Origin: Pedobacter rhizosphaerae
GTDB lineage: Bacteria > Bacteroidota > Bacteroidia > Sphingobacteriales > Sphingobacteriaceae
Assembly: GCF_900111155.1 (NCBI RefSeq)
Contig: NZ_FOGG01000021.1
Span: 27,973 to 91,972, forward strand
Direction of reading: 5' to 3'
Length of the DNA: 64,000 nucleotides
Under the pieces are notes generated by a model, which worked only from the letters and a program-made list of their open reading frames with translations, made no database searches and was not told where the DNA came from. This document shows, piece after piece, positions 1-8,552 of this stretch (positions are counted from its first letter, which is position 1; each line of letters begins with the position of its first letter). The position numbers and the translations under genes are program-made.

Positions 1-921
1 CCATGCTGCCAGTGGCTGACTTTTAATCAAAGTAGATAATGCCTGATAATATTTAGGCTGTCTAACTAAAACAGTATCTGTAGAAGCACCAATTTTGTTT
101 AAAACAGATTTCCAATCGATGTTTGGCGTTTGTTTCTGAAATTCGGCAACTGCTAATTTATGATAGTTCTTTTGTGGGTTTCTAAGCTCTACTGGTGTAG
201 AATGTGATTGTGCAATTAACGTTTCCAGTTTTAAAATTTCGTTGGCATTTTTCGCCGCATTTGCTGCATCCCCGGTTAGGGTGAATATTTTTTCAATGTA
301 TTTGGTATATTCAGCACGTATTTTTTTGGCTTTATCATCCTGATCCAGATAGTAACTTCTGTCAGGCAAATTGATGCCCGATTGAGAAAAAGCAAGAATA
401 TTTTGCGTACTGGCCTTATCGTCTGGCTCTACGCCAAAACCTAATAAATCGCCCTCACCATTTTTATAGCCCTCGGCAACAAAATTAATCAGTTCTTTAT
501 CATCTTTAATTTGATCGATTTTTGTAAGTAAGGGTTGAATTGGAGAAGTACCCAGCTTTTCGATAGTGGTTGAGTCCATACCACTGGCATAAAAGTCGCC
601 AACTTTTTGCTCTAAACTCCCCTTGGCTGCCTTACTTTTCGCAGCATTTTCCAGTATCGACTTTAGATTTTTAATATTGTCATTGTAAAGGGTATAGAAA
701 GATCCCCAGCCGGTTTCTGTTTTAGGAATAACGGTATTTTTGATCCATTTTCCATTGGCATAGAGAAAGAAGTTATCTCCTGGCTTTACGGTAGTGTCCA
801 TCCCTGCGGTATCAAAGAAAACCGTTCTTTGGTCTCCCTCACCATTTTGCTGGTGGTTTTTGTTCTGGCATGCAGCAATAAAAAGAACTGCACATGCTGG
901 CAGAATAAATAATTTTTTCAT
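1..921 (-). CDS. M13-family (neprilysin/PepO-like) metallopeptidase lipoprotein, N-terminal part only
   Basis: An open frame runs from an ATG at 921 to the window edge (307 codons). The N-terminus MKKLFILPACAVLFIAAC is a lipoprotein signal with Cys18. The segment GDNFFLYANGKWIKNT at about residues 47-62 is the typical start of the M13 N-terminal domain, and SQPLAAW at the edge fits the 'plstW/YLrW' segment of that domain. M13 enzymes are zinc oligopeptidases; the HExxH and ExxxD zinc motifs would lie in the missing C-terminal half, so catalytic competence cannot be judged here. It probably acts in the periplasm or on the outer membrane. It is divergent from the SPFH gene. Family assignment is firm; substrate is unknown. 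Confidence 0.85.
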   Translation of the reverse strand, partial: MKKLFILPACAVLFIAACQNKNHQQNGEGDQRTVFFDTAGMDTTVKPGDNFFLYANGKWIKNTVIPKTETGWGSFYTLYNDNIKNLKSILENAAKSKAAKGSLEQKVGDFYASGMDSTTIEKLGTSPIQPLLTKIDQIKDDKELINFVAEGYKNGEGDLLGFGVEPDDKASTQNILAFSQSGINLPDRSYYLDQDDKAKKIRAEYTKYIEKIFTLTGDAANAAKNANEILKLETLIAQSHSTPVELRNPQKNYHKLAVAEFQKQTPNIDWKSVLNKIGASTDTVLVRQPKYYQALSTLIKSQPLAAW

Positions 922-1089
922 CTTTTAATTTAGTTAATTGAGATGAAGCTGTTAGGAGCTTAGAAACGAATAGGTTAATGTTGCTAGGGACTTACAGTTT
1001 CATGAGTTTATAAATTAGTTGTTTAAAGCTACAAAATGCTTCCTGTAGTTTGTATGAATTTTTTCATAACTTCAAGAAAAAATCTAATT

Positions 1090-2025
1090 ATGCAATACAC
1101 TATGTACATTCTGATTTTTATCGGAATTATTATTCTCTTCAGCTCATTCGTAACCGTAAAACAAGGAACTATTGCGGTAATCACCGTTTTTGGAAAGTAT
1201 CAACGATTACTTAGACCAGGTTTGAGCTTAAAAATCCCCTTAATTGAGCAGATTTATTCTCGCATATCTATTCAGAACCGATCAGTAGAATTATCTTTTC
1301 AAGCGGTAACTCAAGATCAGGCTAATGTTTACTTTAAAGCCATGCTTTTATATTCTGTTATCAATCAGGATGAAGAAACCATCAAAAACGTTGCTTTTAA
1401 ATTTGTGGATGCAAGTAATCTTATGCAAGCTTTAATCCGTACCATAGAAGGTTCTATCCGTGCTTACGTGGCCACACAAAAACAAGCAAATGTACTGGCA
1501 CAGCGCAACGAAATTGTTCTGCATGTTAAAGAACAGATAGATCAGGTTTTGGATGGCTGGGGTTATCACCTTCAGGATCTTCAATTAAATGATATCACAT
1601 TTGATGAAGAAATTATGCGTTCTATGAGCAGAGTTGTTGCTTCTAACAATTTAAAAGCCGCAGCTGAAAATGAAGGTCAGGCACTATTAATTACTAAAAC
1701 TAAAGGCGCTGAAGCTGATGGTAATGCCATTAAAATTGCTGCAACAGCCGAAAGAGAAGCGGCACAACTTCGTGGACAAGGTATTGCCTTGTTTAGAGAG
1801 GAAGTAGCCAAAGGGATGACTAATGCCGCCCATGAAATGCAACAAGCTAATTTAGATACTTCTGTAATTCTTTTCACCATGTGGACAGAAGCCATTAAGC
1901 AATTTGCTGAATACAGCGACGGAAACGTAATTTTCCTGGATGGCAGCACAGATGGGATGAATAATACAATGAAGCAAATGATGGCCATGCAAATGAATAA
2001 GCAGAACGAGCCGAAGGCGAAGTAG
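1090..2025 (+). CDS. SPFH/band-7 (slipin-like) membrane protein
   Basis: About 311 residues. One N-terminal membrane segment (MYILIFIGIIILFSSF) is followed by VKQGTIAVITVFGKYQRLLRPG, split here as the band-7 entry 'VKQGTIAVITVFGK' and 'RPGLSLKIPLIEQI', both typical of stomatin/prohibitin-like SPFH domains. An Ala/Glu-rich stretch after about residue 195 (ENEGQAL, TAEREAAQLRGQG) is the usual coiled-coil oligomerisation arm. The C-terminus is Met/Gln-rich (MKQMMAMQMNK). The frame extends upstream to an ATG at 1036, but the ATG at 1090 puts the membrane anchor at the N-terminus as in relatives, so I prefer 1090. SPFH proteins form membrane scaffolds that often hold proteases; no NfeD or protease partner is adjacent, so the role is open. 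Confidence 0.8.
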   Translation: MQYTMYILIFIGIIILFSSFVTVKQGTIAVITVFGKYQRLLRPGLSLKIPLIEQIYSRISIQNRSVELSFQAVTQDQANVYFKAMLLYSVINQDEETIKNVAFKFVDASNLMQALIRTIEGSIRAYVATQKQANVLAQRNEIVLHVKEQIDQVLDGWGYHLQDLQLNDITFDEEIMRSMSRVVASNNLKAAAENEGQALLITKTKGAEADGNAIKIAATAEREAAQLRGQGIALFREEVAKGMTNAAHEMQQANLDTSVILFTMWTEAIKQFAEYSDGNVIFLDGSTDGMNNTMKQMMAMQMNKQNEPKAK

Positions 2026-2042
2026 GTTAGTATAGTAGTTAG

Positions 2043-2207
2043 TCAATGCTATTAAGTTAAGCAAAATACTGTCCTGAGCTTCCCGATGTGAAACCGGGAC
2101 AAGTAGTCGAAGACCTTCTTAATAAGTCGAAAACTAAAATGGATTACCCTTCGACAGGCTCAGGATGACAATCCATTTTAGTTTTCTCCTTAAGTTAATA
2201 GCATTGA
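2043..2207. repeat. Nested palindromic element with 'TTCGACAGGCTCAGGATGAC' core
   Basis: Outer inverted repeat 2043-2061 (TCAATGCTATTAAGTTAAG) pairs with 2189-2207 with one mismatch. An inner perfect 16-bp inverted repeat joins 2130-2145 and 2170-2185. Between them lies the word CCCTTCGACAGGCTCAGGAT, which recurs in related forms near 8.6, 18.3 and 41.5 kb. No reading frame of interest. It starts just downstream of the SPFH gene and could also end its transcript. Confidence 0.75.
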
Positions 2208-2421
2208 GTAGTTAGTCATTAGACATTAGTATTTAGACATTGCGCCTAGCCTGCGTCAGGTCTTGATACTAAAAAGTCCGGGGTCCGAGGTCGGGGGTCC
2301 GAAGATGTGGTGCTTAAAGCAAATCGCGGCCTTGATAATGCTAAAAGACGAAAGCTGAAAGCGAAGGGCTAAAGCACCCAGGCTTGATACTTGATACTGA
2401 ATACTTGATACTATTGTAGTA

Positions 2422-2947
2422 GTTAGTACTTAGTCGTTAGTAATTAGACATGGTGCCAAACCAGCATCCGGTAATATTTGGGCTTTTTATCTTTTTTCTT
2501 TGCTCCTTATTCCTTACTCCTCCAATATCCAGTCTTGGTACTTGCTACTACATACTTGCTACTAAAAATGTCGGGGTCCGAAGCCTTGGTGCCTAAAGCA
2601 AATCGCCAAGCATACTTAGGTGCATTAGGTGGTTAAACCGGCGAGTCTTGATACTCGATACTATGTACTTGATACTCTGTTGTAGTTAGTACTTAGTCGT
2701 TAGTAATTAGACATGTTGCCTAACTTGCATCAAGTAATATTTAGGCTTTTTCTCTTTTTTCTTTGCTCCTTATTCCTTACTCCTCCAATATCCAGTCTTG
2801 ATACTTGCTACTACATACTTGCTACTAAATTGTCGGGTTCCGATGCCTTGGTGCCTAAAGCAAATCGCCAAGCATACTTAGGTTCCTTAGGTGGCTAAAC
2901 CGGCGAGTCTTGATACTCGATACTATATACTTGATACTAAATATTCG
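2422..2947. repeat. 263-bp tandem direct duplication (two copies) in a gene-free gap
   Basis: Copy 1 (2422-2684) and copy 2 (2685-about 2947) both start GTTAGTACTTAGTCGTTAG and run in parallel through a T-rich stretch, a 'CCTTATTCCTTACTCCTCC' word, a GC-richer core (GCCTTGGTGCCTAAAGCAAA...) and a CTTGATACTCGATACTAT tail. They differ at scattered positions. A shorter decayed copy lies at about 2210-2345. The core occurs in inverted orientation at 16.64-16.83 kb. A 61-codon frame here is not convincing as a gene. The gap 2026-2976 holds no gene that I can support. Confidence 0.8.
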
Positions 2948-2976
2948 ATACTAAATACTTGGTACTCATTACCAGA

Positions 2977-3708
2977 CTACTTTCTGCCTACAGCATATTG
3001 AATCCCACCCAGCAGGTGCTGTAAAAATTTATCTTCTGCCCAACATTCTTTAGTGTGTCCCATTGAAGTGTAAAAGGCTCTTCCTCCATCGTATTCATGG
3101 TACCAGCTAAAAGGATGGAAATCCCCATTTTTCCCACCTTTATAAGACTTCTCATCTATAGTAATTAACACCTTAATATCTGGATTGATATCTTTAAAGT
3201 TGTAAAGTTCATCTTTGTGCATCCAAACAGAATCTGTAAAGAATTTTGTTGAGGGGTGCTTAGTATCTTTAATGATAAATTTAGCTTCCTGAACAACAGG
3301 ATGACTGATAAAATAGGCACCGGCAAGTTTACCATACCATGGCCAATCGTACTCGGTATCTGTTGCTGCATGCACACCAACATAACCGCCGCCCTTTTTG
3401 ATGTAACGTTCAAAGGCAGCTTGTTGAGTATCATTCAAAACATCGCCCGTGGTACTTAAAAATACAACTGCAGCATACTTTTTCAAATTAGCATCTGTAA
3501 AGGCGTTGGCATTTTCTGTAGTATCTGCTTTGAAATGATTTGCTAGACCCAGCTTTACTATGGCTTCTTTTCCTGTTTCTATAGATGCATGCCTAAAGCC
3601 CGCAGTTTTGGAAAATACTAAAATGCGAACTTCCTTTTTTAGGGGTAATGTTGCATCGCAAGAGATAATGGTAAAAAGTAAGGCACAGAGGAATAATATT
3701 CTTTTCAT
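2977..3708 (-). CDS. ThuA-like domain lipoprotein
   Basis: 243 residues. The signal MKRILFLCALLFTIISC ends in a lipobox Cys17. The ThuA fold (class-I glutamine-amidotransferase-like) is indicated by VRILVFSKTAGFRHASI near residue 28, a central YAAVVFLSTTGD, and KKGGGYVGVHAATD at about 107-120, followed by the WPWYGKLAGAYF segment. ThuA proteins are linked to trehalose and other keto-sugar or glycoside metabolism; in Bacteroidota many secreted versions sit in carbohydrate loci, but this one has no sugar genes beside it. The full domain is present at normal length (~220 residues). Substrate cannot be stated. Confidence 0.82.
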   Translation of the reverse strand: MKRILFLCALLFTIISCDATLPLKKEVRILVFSKTAGFRHASIETGKEAIVKLGLANHFKADTTENANAFTDANLKKYAAVVFLSTTGDVLNDTQQAAFERYIKKGGGYVGVHAATDTEYDWPWYGKLAGAYFISHPVVQEAKFIIKDTKHPSTKFFTDSVWMHKDELYNFKDINPDIKVLITIDEKSYKGGKNGDFHPFSWYHEYDGGRAFYTSMGHTKECWAEDKFLQHLLGGIQYAVGRK

Positions 3709-3744
3709 GTGATTCGGTTAGGATTCGGGTTTGAATCTTTAAAT

Positions 3745-4179
3745 TTAAGAAAGTTGTTTAATAATTGCTCTACATCTTTCTTCTATCTGCTCACAAACTG
3801 GCGCAAACAGTGCATTATCCCAGTACGGGTCTGTAACTTCATCGTTATCAAGAAAAAGTTTTACCTTTTTGCGTTCCAACTCATTTTTGGCCAGGCTTTG
3901 AACATCTCTTAAATTATTCTTGTCCATTACCAATATTAAGTCGTATTGGTCGAACATGCTGGTGCTAAACTGCTGTGCCCGCTGGCTACTGATATCATAA
4001 CCTAAAGACTTTGCTGCCGATGTACTTCTGTGATCGGGTGCTTTACCAATATGCCAGTTTCCGGTTCCGGCAGAGGCAACCTCCCAATCTAAATTATTTT
4101 CCGCTATTAAGTGTCTCATTATCCCTTCGGCAAGAGGAGAACGACAAATATTGCCTAAGCACACCATTAGTATTTTCAA
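3745..4179 (-). CDS. Low-molecular-weight protein-tyrosine phosphatase
   Basis: 144 residues, cytoplasmic. The N-terminus MKILMVCLGNICRSPLAEG contains the CX5R phosphate loop (Cys7, Arg13) that forms the phosphocysteine intermediate. The general-acid motif DPYWDN is at about residue 117. Both catalytic elements are intact and the length is typical. In Bacteroidota such enzymes occur singly or in capsule clusters with a tyrosine kinase; no kinase or capsule gene lies here. The start lies 2 bp past the stop of the upstream lipoprotein gene, so the two are probably cotranscribed. Family firm, target unknown. Confidence 0.92.
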   Translation of the reverse strand: MKILMVCLGNICRSPLAEGIMRHLIAENNLDWEVASAGTGNWHIGKAPDHRSTSAAKSLGYDISSQRAQQFSTSMFDQYDLILVMDKNNLRDVQSLAKNELERKKVKLFLDNDEVTDPYWDNALFAPVCEQIEERCRAIIKQLS

Positions 4180-4181
4180 TG

Positions 4182-4622
4182 TTATTTGGGTTTTGCAGTA
4201 AAAATATACGTTACCGTATAGGTTGTATTATTTTGTTCAAATACATATTTATCGGTAATAACGCTTCCTGAAATCTGGATGGTATGTGATGATCCAGTAC
4301 CATAATTAAGCGTAATCTGACTACCATTCTTTACCCATGTTGCATTTTTATAGCTGATCATATCGCAAAGTGGGCCATTTGAACCAAAGGCAAAATTACC
4401 ACTTTTAAAGAATTCTATAGAATAATTGTGATTTAAGCAGGCTTGAGAAGCTGATTTGGTTTTGAAATCGGTTTCCAACTGTCCGTTAATTAACAGGGCT
4501 GGTGAAACGGTTGCCGATTGTAGCGGCCACGAATATTTCGTAATGTCATCCTCAGCATTTACAGTTTTCTTTTTGCAGGCAAGCCCCAGGCACACCATTA
4601 ATAATAGAAGCGTTTTTTTCAT
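4182..4622 (-). CDS. Small lipoprotein of unknown function
   Basis: 146 residues from the ATG at 4622; the frame can be extended to a TTG at 4640, but MKKTLLLLMVCLGLAC is a clean lipoprotein signal with Cys16, so 4622 is chosen. After a KKK spacer the mature part looks beta-rich (SYKNATWVKNGSQITLNYG, TTYTVTYIFTAKPK) with two or three Cys. The size and strand pattern resemble lipocalin-like or copper-resistance-like small lipoproteins of Bacteroidota, but I do not recognise it. It lies immediately upstream of the phosphatase gene on the same strand. Confidence 0.7.
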   Translation of the reverse strand: MKKTLLLLMVCLGLACKKKTVNAEDDITKYSWPLQSATVSPALLINGQLETDFKTKSASQACLNHNYSIEFFKSGNFAFGSNGPLCDMISYKNATWVKNGSQITLNYGTGSSHTIQISGSVITDKYVFEQNNTTYTVTYIFTAKPK

Positions 4623-4790
4623 GTGGTTTTTGAGTAACAAGTATTAAGTAATGAGTATAAAGTATATAGTATCTAGTATAAAGTAATGAGTATCAAGTAT
4701 CAAGCCTGATTTGCTCTGGTCCATATGCCTAAGTGCGAACTACCGCATACTAATTACTATATTGAAACGGTTAAACCTGCATAAACGCTA

Positions 4791-4821
4791 CAAAAAAAAT
4801 GCCCCATTTTCATGAGGCATT
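4791..4821 (-). terminator. Intrinsic terminator of the nuclease gene
   Basis: Read on the minus strand: AATGCCTCAT, GAAA tetraloop, ATGGGGCATT, then a run of eight T. The 10-bp stem has one wobble pair. It starts 5 bp after the S1/P1 nuclease stop codon. Confidence 0.85.
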
Positions 4822-4825
4822 ATCA

Positions 4826-5632
4826 TTATGTATAAATATTGTTTAAGATTTTAGCGAGCCTTACCCCGCCTTTTACCAATTGCTCATTTAAAATATCGAT
4901 CCATTCAAAGTTGTAACGATAACTCAGTTTAGCATCTGGCTTTACATTGTCGTAAATTTTGTTGCATACCTGATAAGATTCAAAAACACATTCTTTTAAA
5001 CCGGTATTTTGCCAGTTGTACAATTGTACTGCTGAAGGATGATTGATGGCTTTGGTATATTCGGTATAACTCAATTGCTGGTAATCAATCAACTGCTCAT
5101 CCCAAACGCGATGAAGGTTTGATTTTTCGTTAAACCATAAAACCGAAATGCGGTTACCGCCTAAATCTTCTTTACGGGCGGTGTGCATGGGCTGATGTAA
5201 ATCGCCCACCAGGTGCACCAACATTCTGAGTGCTAATTTCTTCTGATCAAGCGTGCTTGTATTGTTTTTTAAAATGGCTACCAGATCAGGAATTTTAGAA
5301 TAAACATTTGGTCCTTTTTCTGTTTCCAAGAAATTGAATACGCCTTCTTTGTTTAATCCTGCCGGAAGATTTACAAAATGCCAGTTATATAAATAATTAT
5401 AAGCGGTATCTGATTTAATGAAATCGCCCCAATTGGCAGACATGGCTAAAGATTCGCTTCCTAAAATACTGGTAATGGCCTTGCGGGTTTTTGCTTTGAG
5501 GTAGCTATCGGCTACTTCGCCTACAATGCGATGCCCCAGCATACCCCAGGCCTGAACTTGAACGGGGATATAGGCCAATGCAACAAATGCAATTGCTGTA
5601 AATAATTTCGTTTTTATTGATCTGAAAATCAT
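4826..5632 (-). CDS. Secreted S1/P1-type nuclease
   Basis: 268 residues. The ATG at 5632 is chosen over a further upstream start because it yields a signal peptide ending VQVQA just before Trp29; in S1/P1 nucleases this Trp is the mature N-terminus and binds zinc. The other zinc-ligand regions are present: LGHRIVGEVA (His34), ANWGDFI, HLVGDLHQPMHT with the paired His, and the NRISVLWFNEKSNLHRVWDE segment (seen as GGNRISV and LHRVWDEQLID). The family cleaves single-stranded DNA and RNA and 3'-nucleotides, so a role in phosphate or nucleotide scavenging is likely. It directly follows the lipoprotein gene at 5634-6149 (1 bp gap) and ends at a strong terminator. Confidence 0.9.
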   Translation of the reverse strand: MIFRSIKTKLFTAIAFVALAYIPVQVQAWGMLGHRIVGEVADSYLKAKTRKAITSILGSESLAMSANWGDFIKSDTAYNYLYNWHFVNLPAGLNKEGVFNFLETEKGPNVYSKIPDLVAILKNNTSTLDQKKLALRMLVHLVGDLHQPMHTARKEDLGGNRISVLWFNEKSNLHRVWDEQLIDYQQLSYTEYTKAINHPSAVQLYNWQNTGLKECVFESYQVCNKIYDNVKPDAKLSYRYNFEWIDILNEQLVKGGVRLAKILNNIYT

Positions 5633-5633
5633 A

Positions 5634-6149
5634 TTATAATTCTTTTGGTACACAGGTAATACTTTGTTTCAAAGCCAGGTTGATTTCTTGCTGATCGTTT
5701 AAGCTTTGTAGTAACAAGTTGTTTGCAGTAGTTTTTTTAATTAAGAAATTTTTCTCGTAGCGGCCAATTCTATAGCAACCAGATATTTTCTGTTTGTAAT
5801 TGGCGTGTGTAAAAGTTCCACCTAAAAACAGGGTGTCGCCCCGAACGGCATAAACGCCTTTGGCATATTCTTTCCAAATGCCATTGTTGTAGCAAGAATC
5901 TTCGTAGAAATTAACCTTACTGTGCGTAGTCAGGTCTACATAAAAAGAATCGCAGGTAAACTTAAAATGATGTTGGGTATAATTGCTTAGTTTGTTGCTA
6001 AAAGCAACAGAATCTTGATTCCATACCCCTTGCATAAAGGTTTCTCCTTCGCCTTGAATATTTGGACGAGGGCTACAACCGAAGTATAAAAGAGCGATTG
6101 ATAAGAGCGAAGCAGACAAAAGCTTTAAGCCTAAATGGGTTCTTTGCAT
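5634..6149 (-). CDS. Lipoprotein of unknown function between fumC and the nuclease
   Basis: 171 residues from the ATG at 6149, chosen because MQRTHLGLKLLSASLLSIALLYFGC forms a lipoprotein signal with Cys25 (here quoted in parts: MQRTHLGL, LLSIALLYFGC). An ATG at 6197 would add a hydrophilic lead of 16 residues. The mature part has several Cys (FTCDSFYVD, YEDSCYNNG, SGCYRIG) and a repeated 'GIWKEY/GVYAVRGDTLFLGG' pattern suggestive of a small beta-barrel or lipocalin-like fold. It lies downstream of fumC on the same strand with a 150-bp gap holding a hairpin. I know no function; I treat it as nuclease-linked only by position. Confidence 0.7.
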   Translation of the reverse strand: MQRTHLGLKLLSASLLSIALLYFGCSPRPNIQGEGETFMQGVWNQDSVAFSNKLSNYTQHHFKFTCDSFYVDLTTHSKVNFYEDSCYNNGIWKEYAKGVYAVRGDTLFLGGTFTHANYKQKISGCYRIGRYEKNFLIKKTTANNLLLQSLNDQQEINLALKQSITCVPKEL

Positions 6150-6209
6150 AAAGGACTGGGGATGTTTTGTTTTCAAGGCGGGCATTTCGCCTCGCAATTA
6201 AATTTATAA

Positions 6210-6233
6210 CCCCAAAGTGCTTAGGCTTTGGGG
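6210..6233 (-). terminator. Hairpin downstream of fumC
   Basis: CCCCAAAG (6210-6217) pairs perfectly with CTTTGGGG (6226-6233) around an 8-nt loop. On the minus strand it is followed by an AT-rich stretch (TTATAAATTT) rather than a pure T-run, so termination may be partial and could let the lipoprotein and nuclease genes be read. Confidence 0.55.
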
Positions 6234-6347
6234 TTTTGAAATACTGTTTGGAGTTAAATAAACCCGATTGAAGTGATAGTTTGTAAAACTAATAACGGAA
6301 AGCGGGACTGAACTAACCGAAAGGCTGCTGACCCTGCTTTTCAACTA

Positions 6348-7745
6348 TTATTTTAAGCTTCCAACCATATCTTCGGGACGTACCCACTCGTCAAACTGCT
6401 CGTTGGTTAATAAACCTAATTCTACAGCGGCAACTTTTAAGGTTTTATTTTCTTTGTGTGCTTTTTTGGCAATTTTAGCCGCATTTTCGTATCCCACATG
6501 AGGATTTAAGGCTGTAACCAACATCAATGAGTTTTGTAAATGTTTCTCAATTTCCGGCAGGTTAGCGGTAATTCCTTCTGCACATTTATCATTGAACGAC
6601 ACGCAGGCATCGCCAATTAAACGGGCCGATTGCAATACATTCGCTGCAATTAAAGGTTTGAAAACATTCAGCTCGAAATGACCTGTAGCACCACCGATTG
6701 ATACTGCTACATCGTTACCCATCACCTGAGCACACACCATGGTAAGTGCCTCTGGTTGCGTCGGATTAACTTTTCCTGGCATGATAGATGATCCTGGTTC
6801 GTTATCGGGAATAACAATTTCGCCAATTCCGCAACGTGGGCCAGAGCTCAGCATACGGATATCGTTAGCTACTTTCATTAAAGCCACAGCGGTACGTTTT
6901 AAAGCACCTGAAAGCTCAACCATAGCATCGTGAGCTGCTAATGCCTCAAATTTGTTAGGTGCAGTTACGAAAGGTAATCCGGTTAAATCGGCAATTTTTT
7001 TAGCAACTAAAACATCATATCCTTTTGGTGTATTTAATCCTGTACCCACTGCCGTACCACCCAAAGCCAATTCGGCAACCATTACCAAAGCATTTTTAAT
7101 TGCACGGATACTGTTATCGATCTGTTGAACATAACCAGAAAATTCCTGACCTAAAGTAAGGGGCGTAGCATCCATAAAGTGTGTACGGCCTGTTTTAGTA
7201 ATATTGGCAAATTCTGCTACTTTCTGAGCTAAGGTGTTTCGTAATTTTTCTAAGCCAGGGATGGTATTTTCTACCGTTAATTTATAGGCTGCAATGTGCA
7301 TTGCAGTTGGATAAGTATCGTTAGAAGATTGTGATTTGTTCACATCATCATTTGGATGAAGGATTTTTTTATCATCAGCCAGTTGACCACCATTAATTAC
7401 ATGTGCACGGTTAGCAATTACTTCGTTTCCGTTCATGTTACTTTGTGTACCCGAACCGGTTTGCCAGATTACCAAAGGAAATTGATCGTCTAACTGACCC
7501 GCAATAATTTCATCGCAAGCTTTGGCAATTAATTCGGCTTTTTCTGCAGATAATACGCCAAGTTCTGTGTTGGCTTGTGCTGCAGCTTTCTTTAAATAGC
7601 CAAAAGCATGGATAATTTCTTTAGGCATAGATCCTTCAGGACCAATTTTAAAGTTATTGCGTGAGCGTTCGGTTTGTGCACCCCAGTATTTGTCGGCAGG
7701 TACCTGAACCTCGCCCATGGTATCGTGTTCTATTCTGAAACTCAT
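6348..7745 (-). CDS. fumC: Class II fumarate hydratase
   Basis: 465 residues, the standard class II length. It converts fumarate to L-malate in the TCA cycle. The superfamily signature GSSIMPGKVNPTQPE is at about 315-329 with the catalytic Ser in the SS loop, and GRTHFMDATP with the catalytic His lies near 187. WQTGSGTQSNMNGNEV near 95 is the substrate-binding region. It is an iron-independent homotetramer in known cases. The start is supported by a promoter 24 bp upstream (minus strand). No aspartase-type changes are evident, and the TGSGTQ/NMNGNEV wording favours fumarase over aspartase. Confidence 0.97.
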   Translation of the reverse strand: MSFRIEHDTMGEVQVPADKYWGAQTERSRNNFKIGPEGSMPKEIIHAFGYLKKAAAQANTELGVLSAEKAELIAKACDEIIAGQLDDQFPLVIWQTGSGTQSNMNGNEVIANRAHVINGGQLADDKKILHPNDDVNKSQSSNDTYPTAMHIAAYKLTVENTIPGLEKLRNTLAQKVAEFANITKTGRTHFMDATPLTLGQEFSGYVQQIDNSIRAIKNALVMVAELALGGTAVGTGLNTPKGYDVLVAKKIADLTGLPFVTAPNKFEALAAHDAMVELSGALKRTAVALMKVANDIRMLSSGPRCGIGEIVIPDNEPGSSIMPGKVNPTQPEALTMVCAQVMGNDVAVSIGGATGHFELNVFKPLIAANVLQSARLIGDACVSFNDKCAEGITANLPEIEKHLQNSLMLVTALNPHVGYENAAKIAKKAHKENKTLKVAAVELGLLTNEQFDEWVRPEDMVGSLK

Positions 7746-7768
7746 GATATTTTTTGATTTTATTGTGG

Positions 7769-7797
7769 CAAATTTAACTTTTTTGCCTATAAAGCAA
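7769..7797 (-). promoter_or_regulatory. Bacteroidota-type promoter of fumC
   Basis: On the minus strand TTG (7797-7795), an 18-nt spacer, then TAAATTTG (7776-7769), matching the -33 TTG / -7 TAnnTTTG consensus. It would start transcription roughly 15-20 nt before the fumC ATG. Confidence 0.6.
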
Positions 7798-8070
7798 GGG
7801 ATTATATGAGATATTTAGGTTGAGATGATAAAAGCAGACCTGTGGTTCGTTGCACACCCGCCCAATAGAAATGTTATTTCTAGTTAATGCTCACCACATT
7901 ATATAAATTACTGCTAAAATCAAATTAATGTGGCAGATATAACGCATGGATTTTTGTCTTTCTTAATGATCTCACTCCCACTTATAGCTAACACGAATAA
8001 CCTTCTTAAAAATTTAACAAACCTTTTGTGATAGCTCATGTTCCATTAATACATCAAATCTATTAAAAAC
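7798..8070. other. Intergenic, no gene seen
   Basis: Gap between the divergent fumC and DUF2383 genes (325 bp in all). Apart from the fumC promoter I see AT-rich DNA without repeats, RNA genes or convincing frames. The promoter of the DUF2383 gene must lie here but no clear TAnnTTTG was found. Confidence 0.5.
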
Positions 8071-8526
8071 ATGAAAACAACAACAGCAACAGCAGAAATA
8101 CTAAACGACCTGGTATTAATTAATAACGATCGAATTGAAGGGTATGAAAAGGCGAGAAAAGAATTAAAAGAAGAAGATGCCGACTTAAGATCTCTATTTT
8201 TAAATATGATAGATGAAAGTCACAAATATAAAATGGCTTTGGCTCAGGAAATTGAAGTTTTAGGGAGTGAAGTAGAAAGTGGAACAACCAATTCGGGCAA
8301 AATTTACAGGGGATGGATGGATGTTAAAGCGCTTTTTACCGGACACGACCGTAAAACAGTTTTAAATAACTGCGAATTTGGAGAGGATGCCGCTCAAAAT
8401 GCTTACAAAATGGCCCTCGAAGAGGAAGAATTACCTGCTAACCTTAGAGATTTAGTGGCAGAGCAAAAGGCAGCCTTAAGGGTTTCTCATGACGAAATTA
8501 AAAGATTACGCGATAGTCAGGCGTAA
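8071..8526 (+). CDS. PA2169/DUF2383-type four-helix-bundle protein
   Basis: 151 residues, no signal peptide, highly charged and helical. LNDLVLINNDRIEGYEKA, MIDESHKYKMALAQEI, SGKIYRGWMDVKALFTG and the acidic GEDAAQNAYKMALEEE match the DUF2383 family, a ferritin-like four-helix bundle of about 150 residues often seen near stress genes. Conserved Glu/His residues sit where ferritin-like proteins bind metal, but metal binding is inference. Monocistronic; its 3' end meets a palindromic element shared with cphA. Confidence 0.85.
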   Translation: MKTTTATAEILNDLVLINNDRIEGYEKARKELKEEDADLRSLFLNMIDESHKYKMALAQEIEVLGSEVESGTTNSGKIYRGWMDVKALFTGHDRKTVLNNCEFGEDAAQNAYKMALEEEELPANLRDLVAEQKAALRVSHDEIKRLRDSQA

Positions 8527-8552
8527 TTACAACCCAAAAGGTTGAAAAAAGA

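Noticed and set aside
2713..2898. 61-codon open frame with a hydrophobic start
   Set aside because: It lies wholly inside the tandem duplication; the frame is not kept in copy 1 and the peptide (poly-Leu/Phe from T-rich DNA) has no family likeness.
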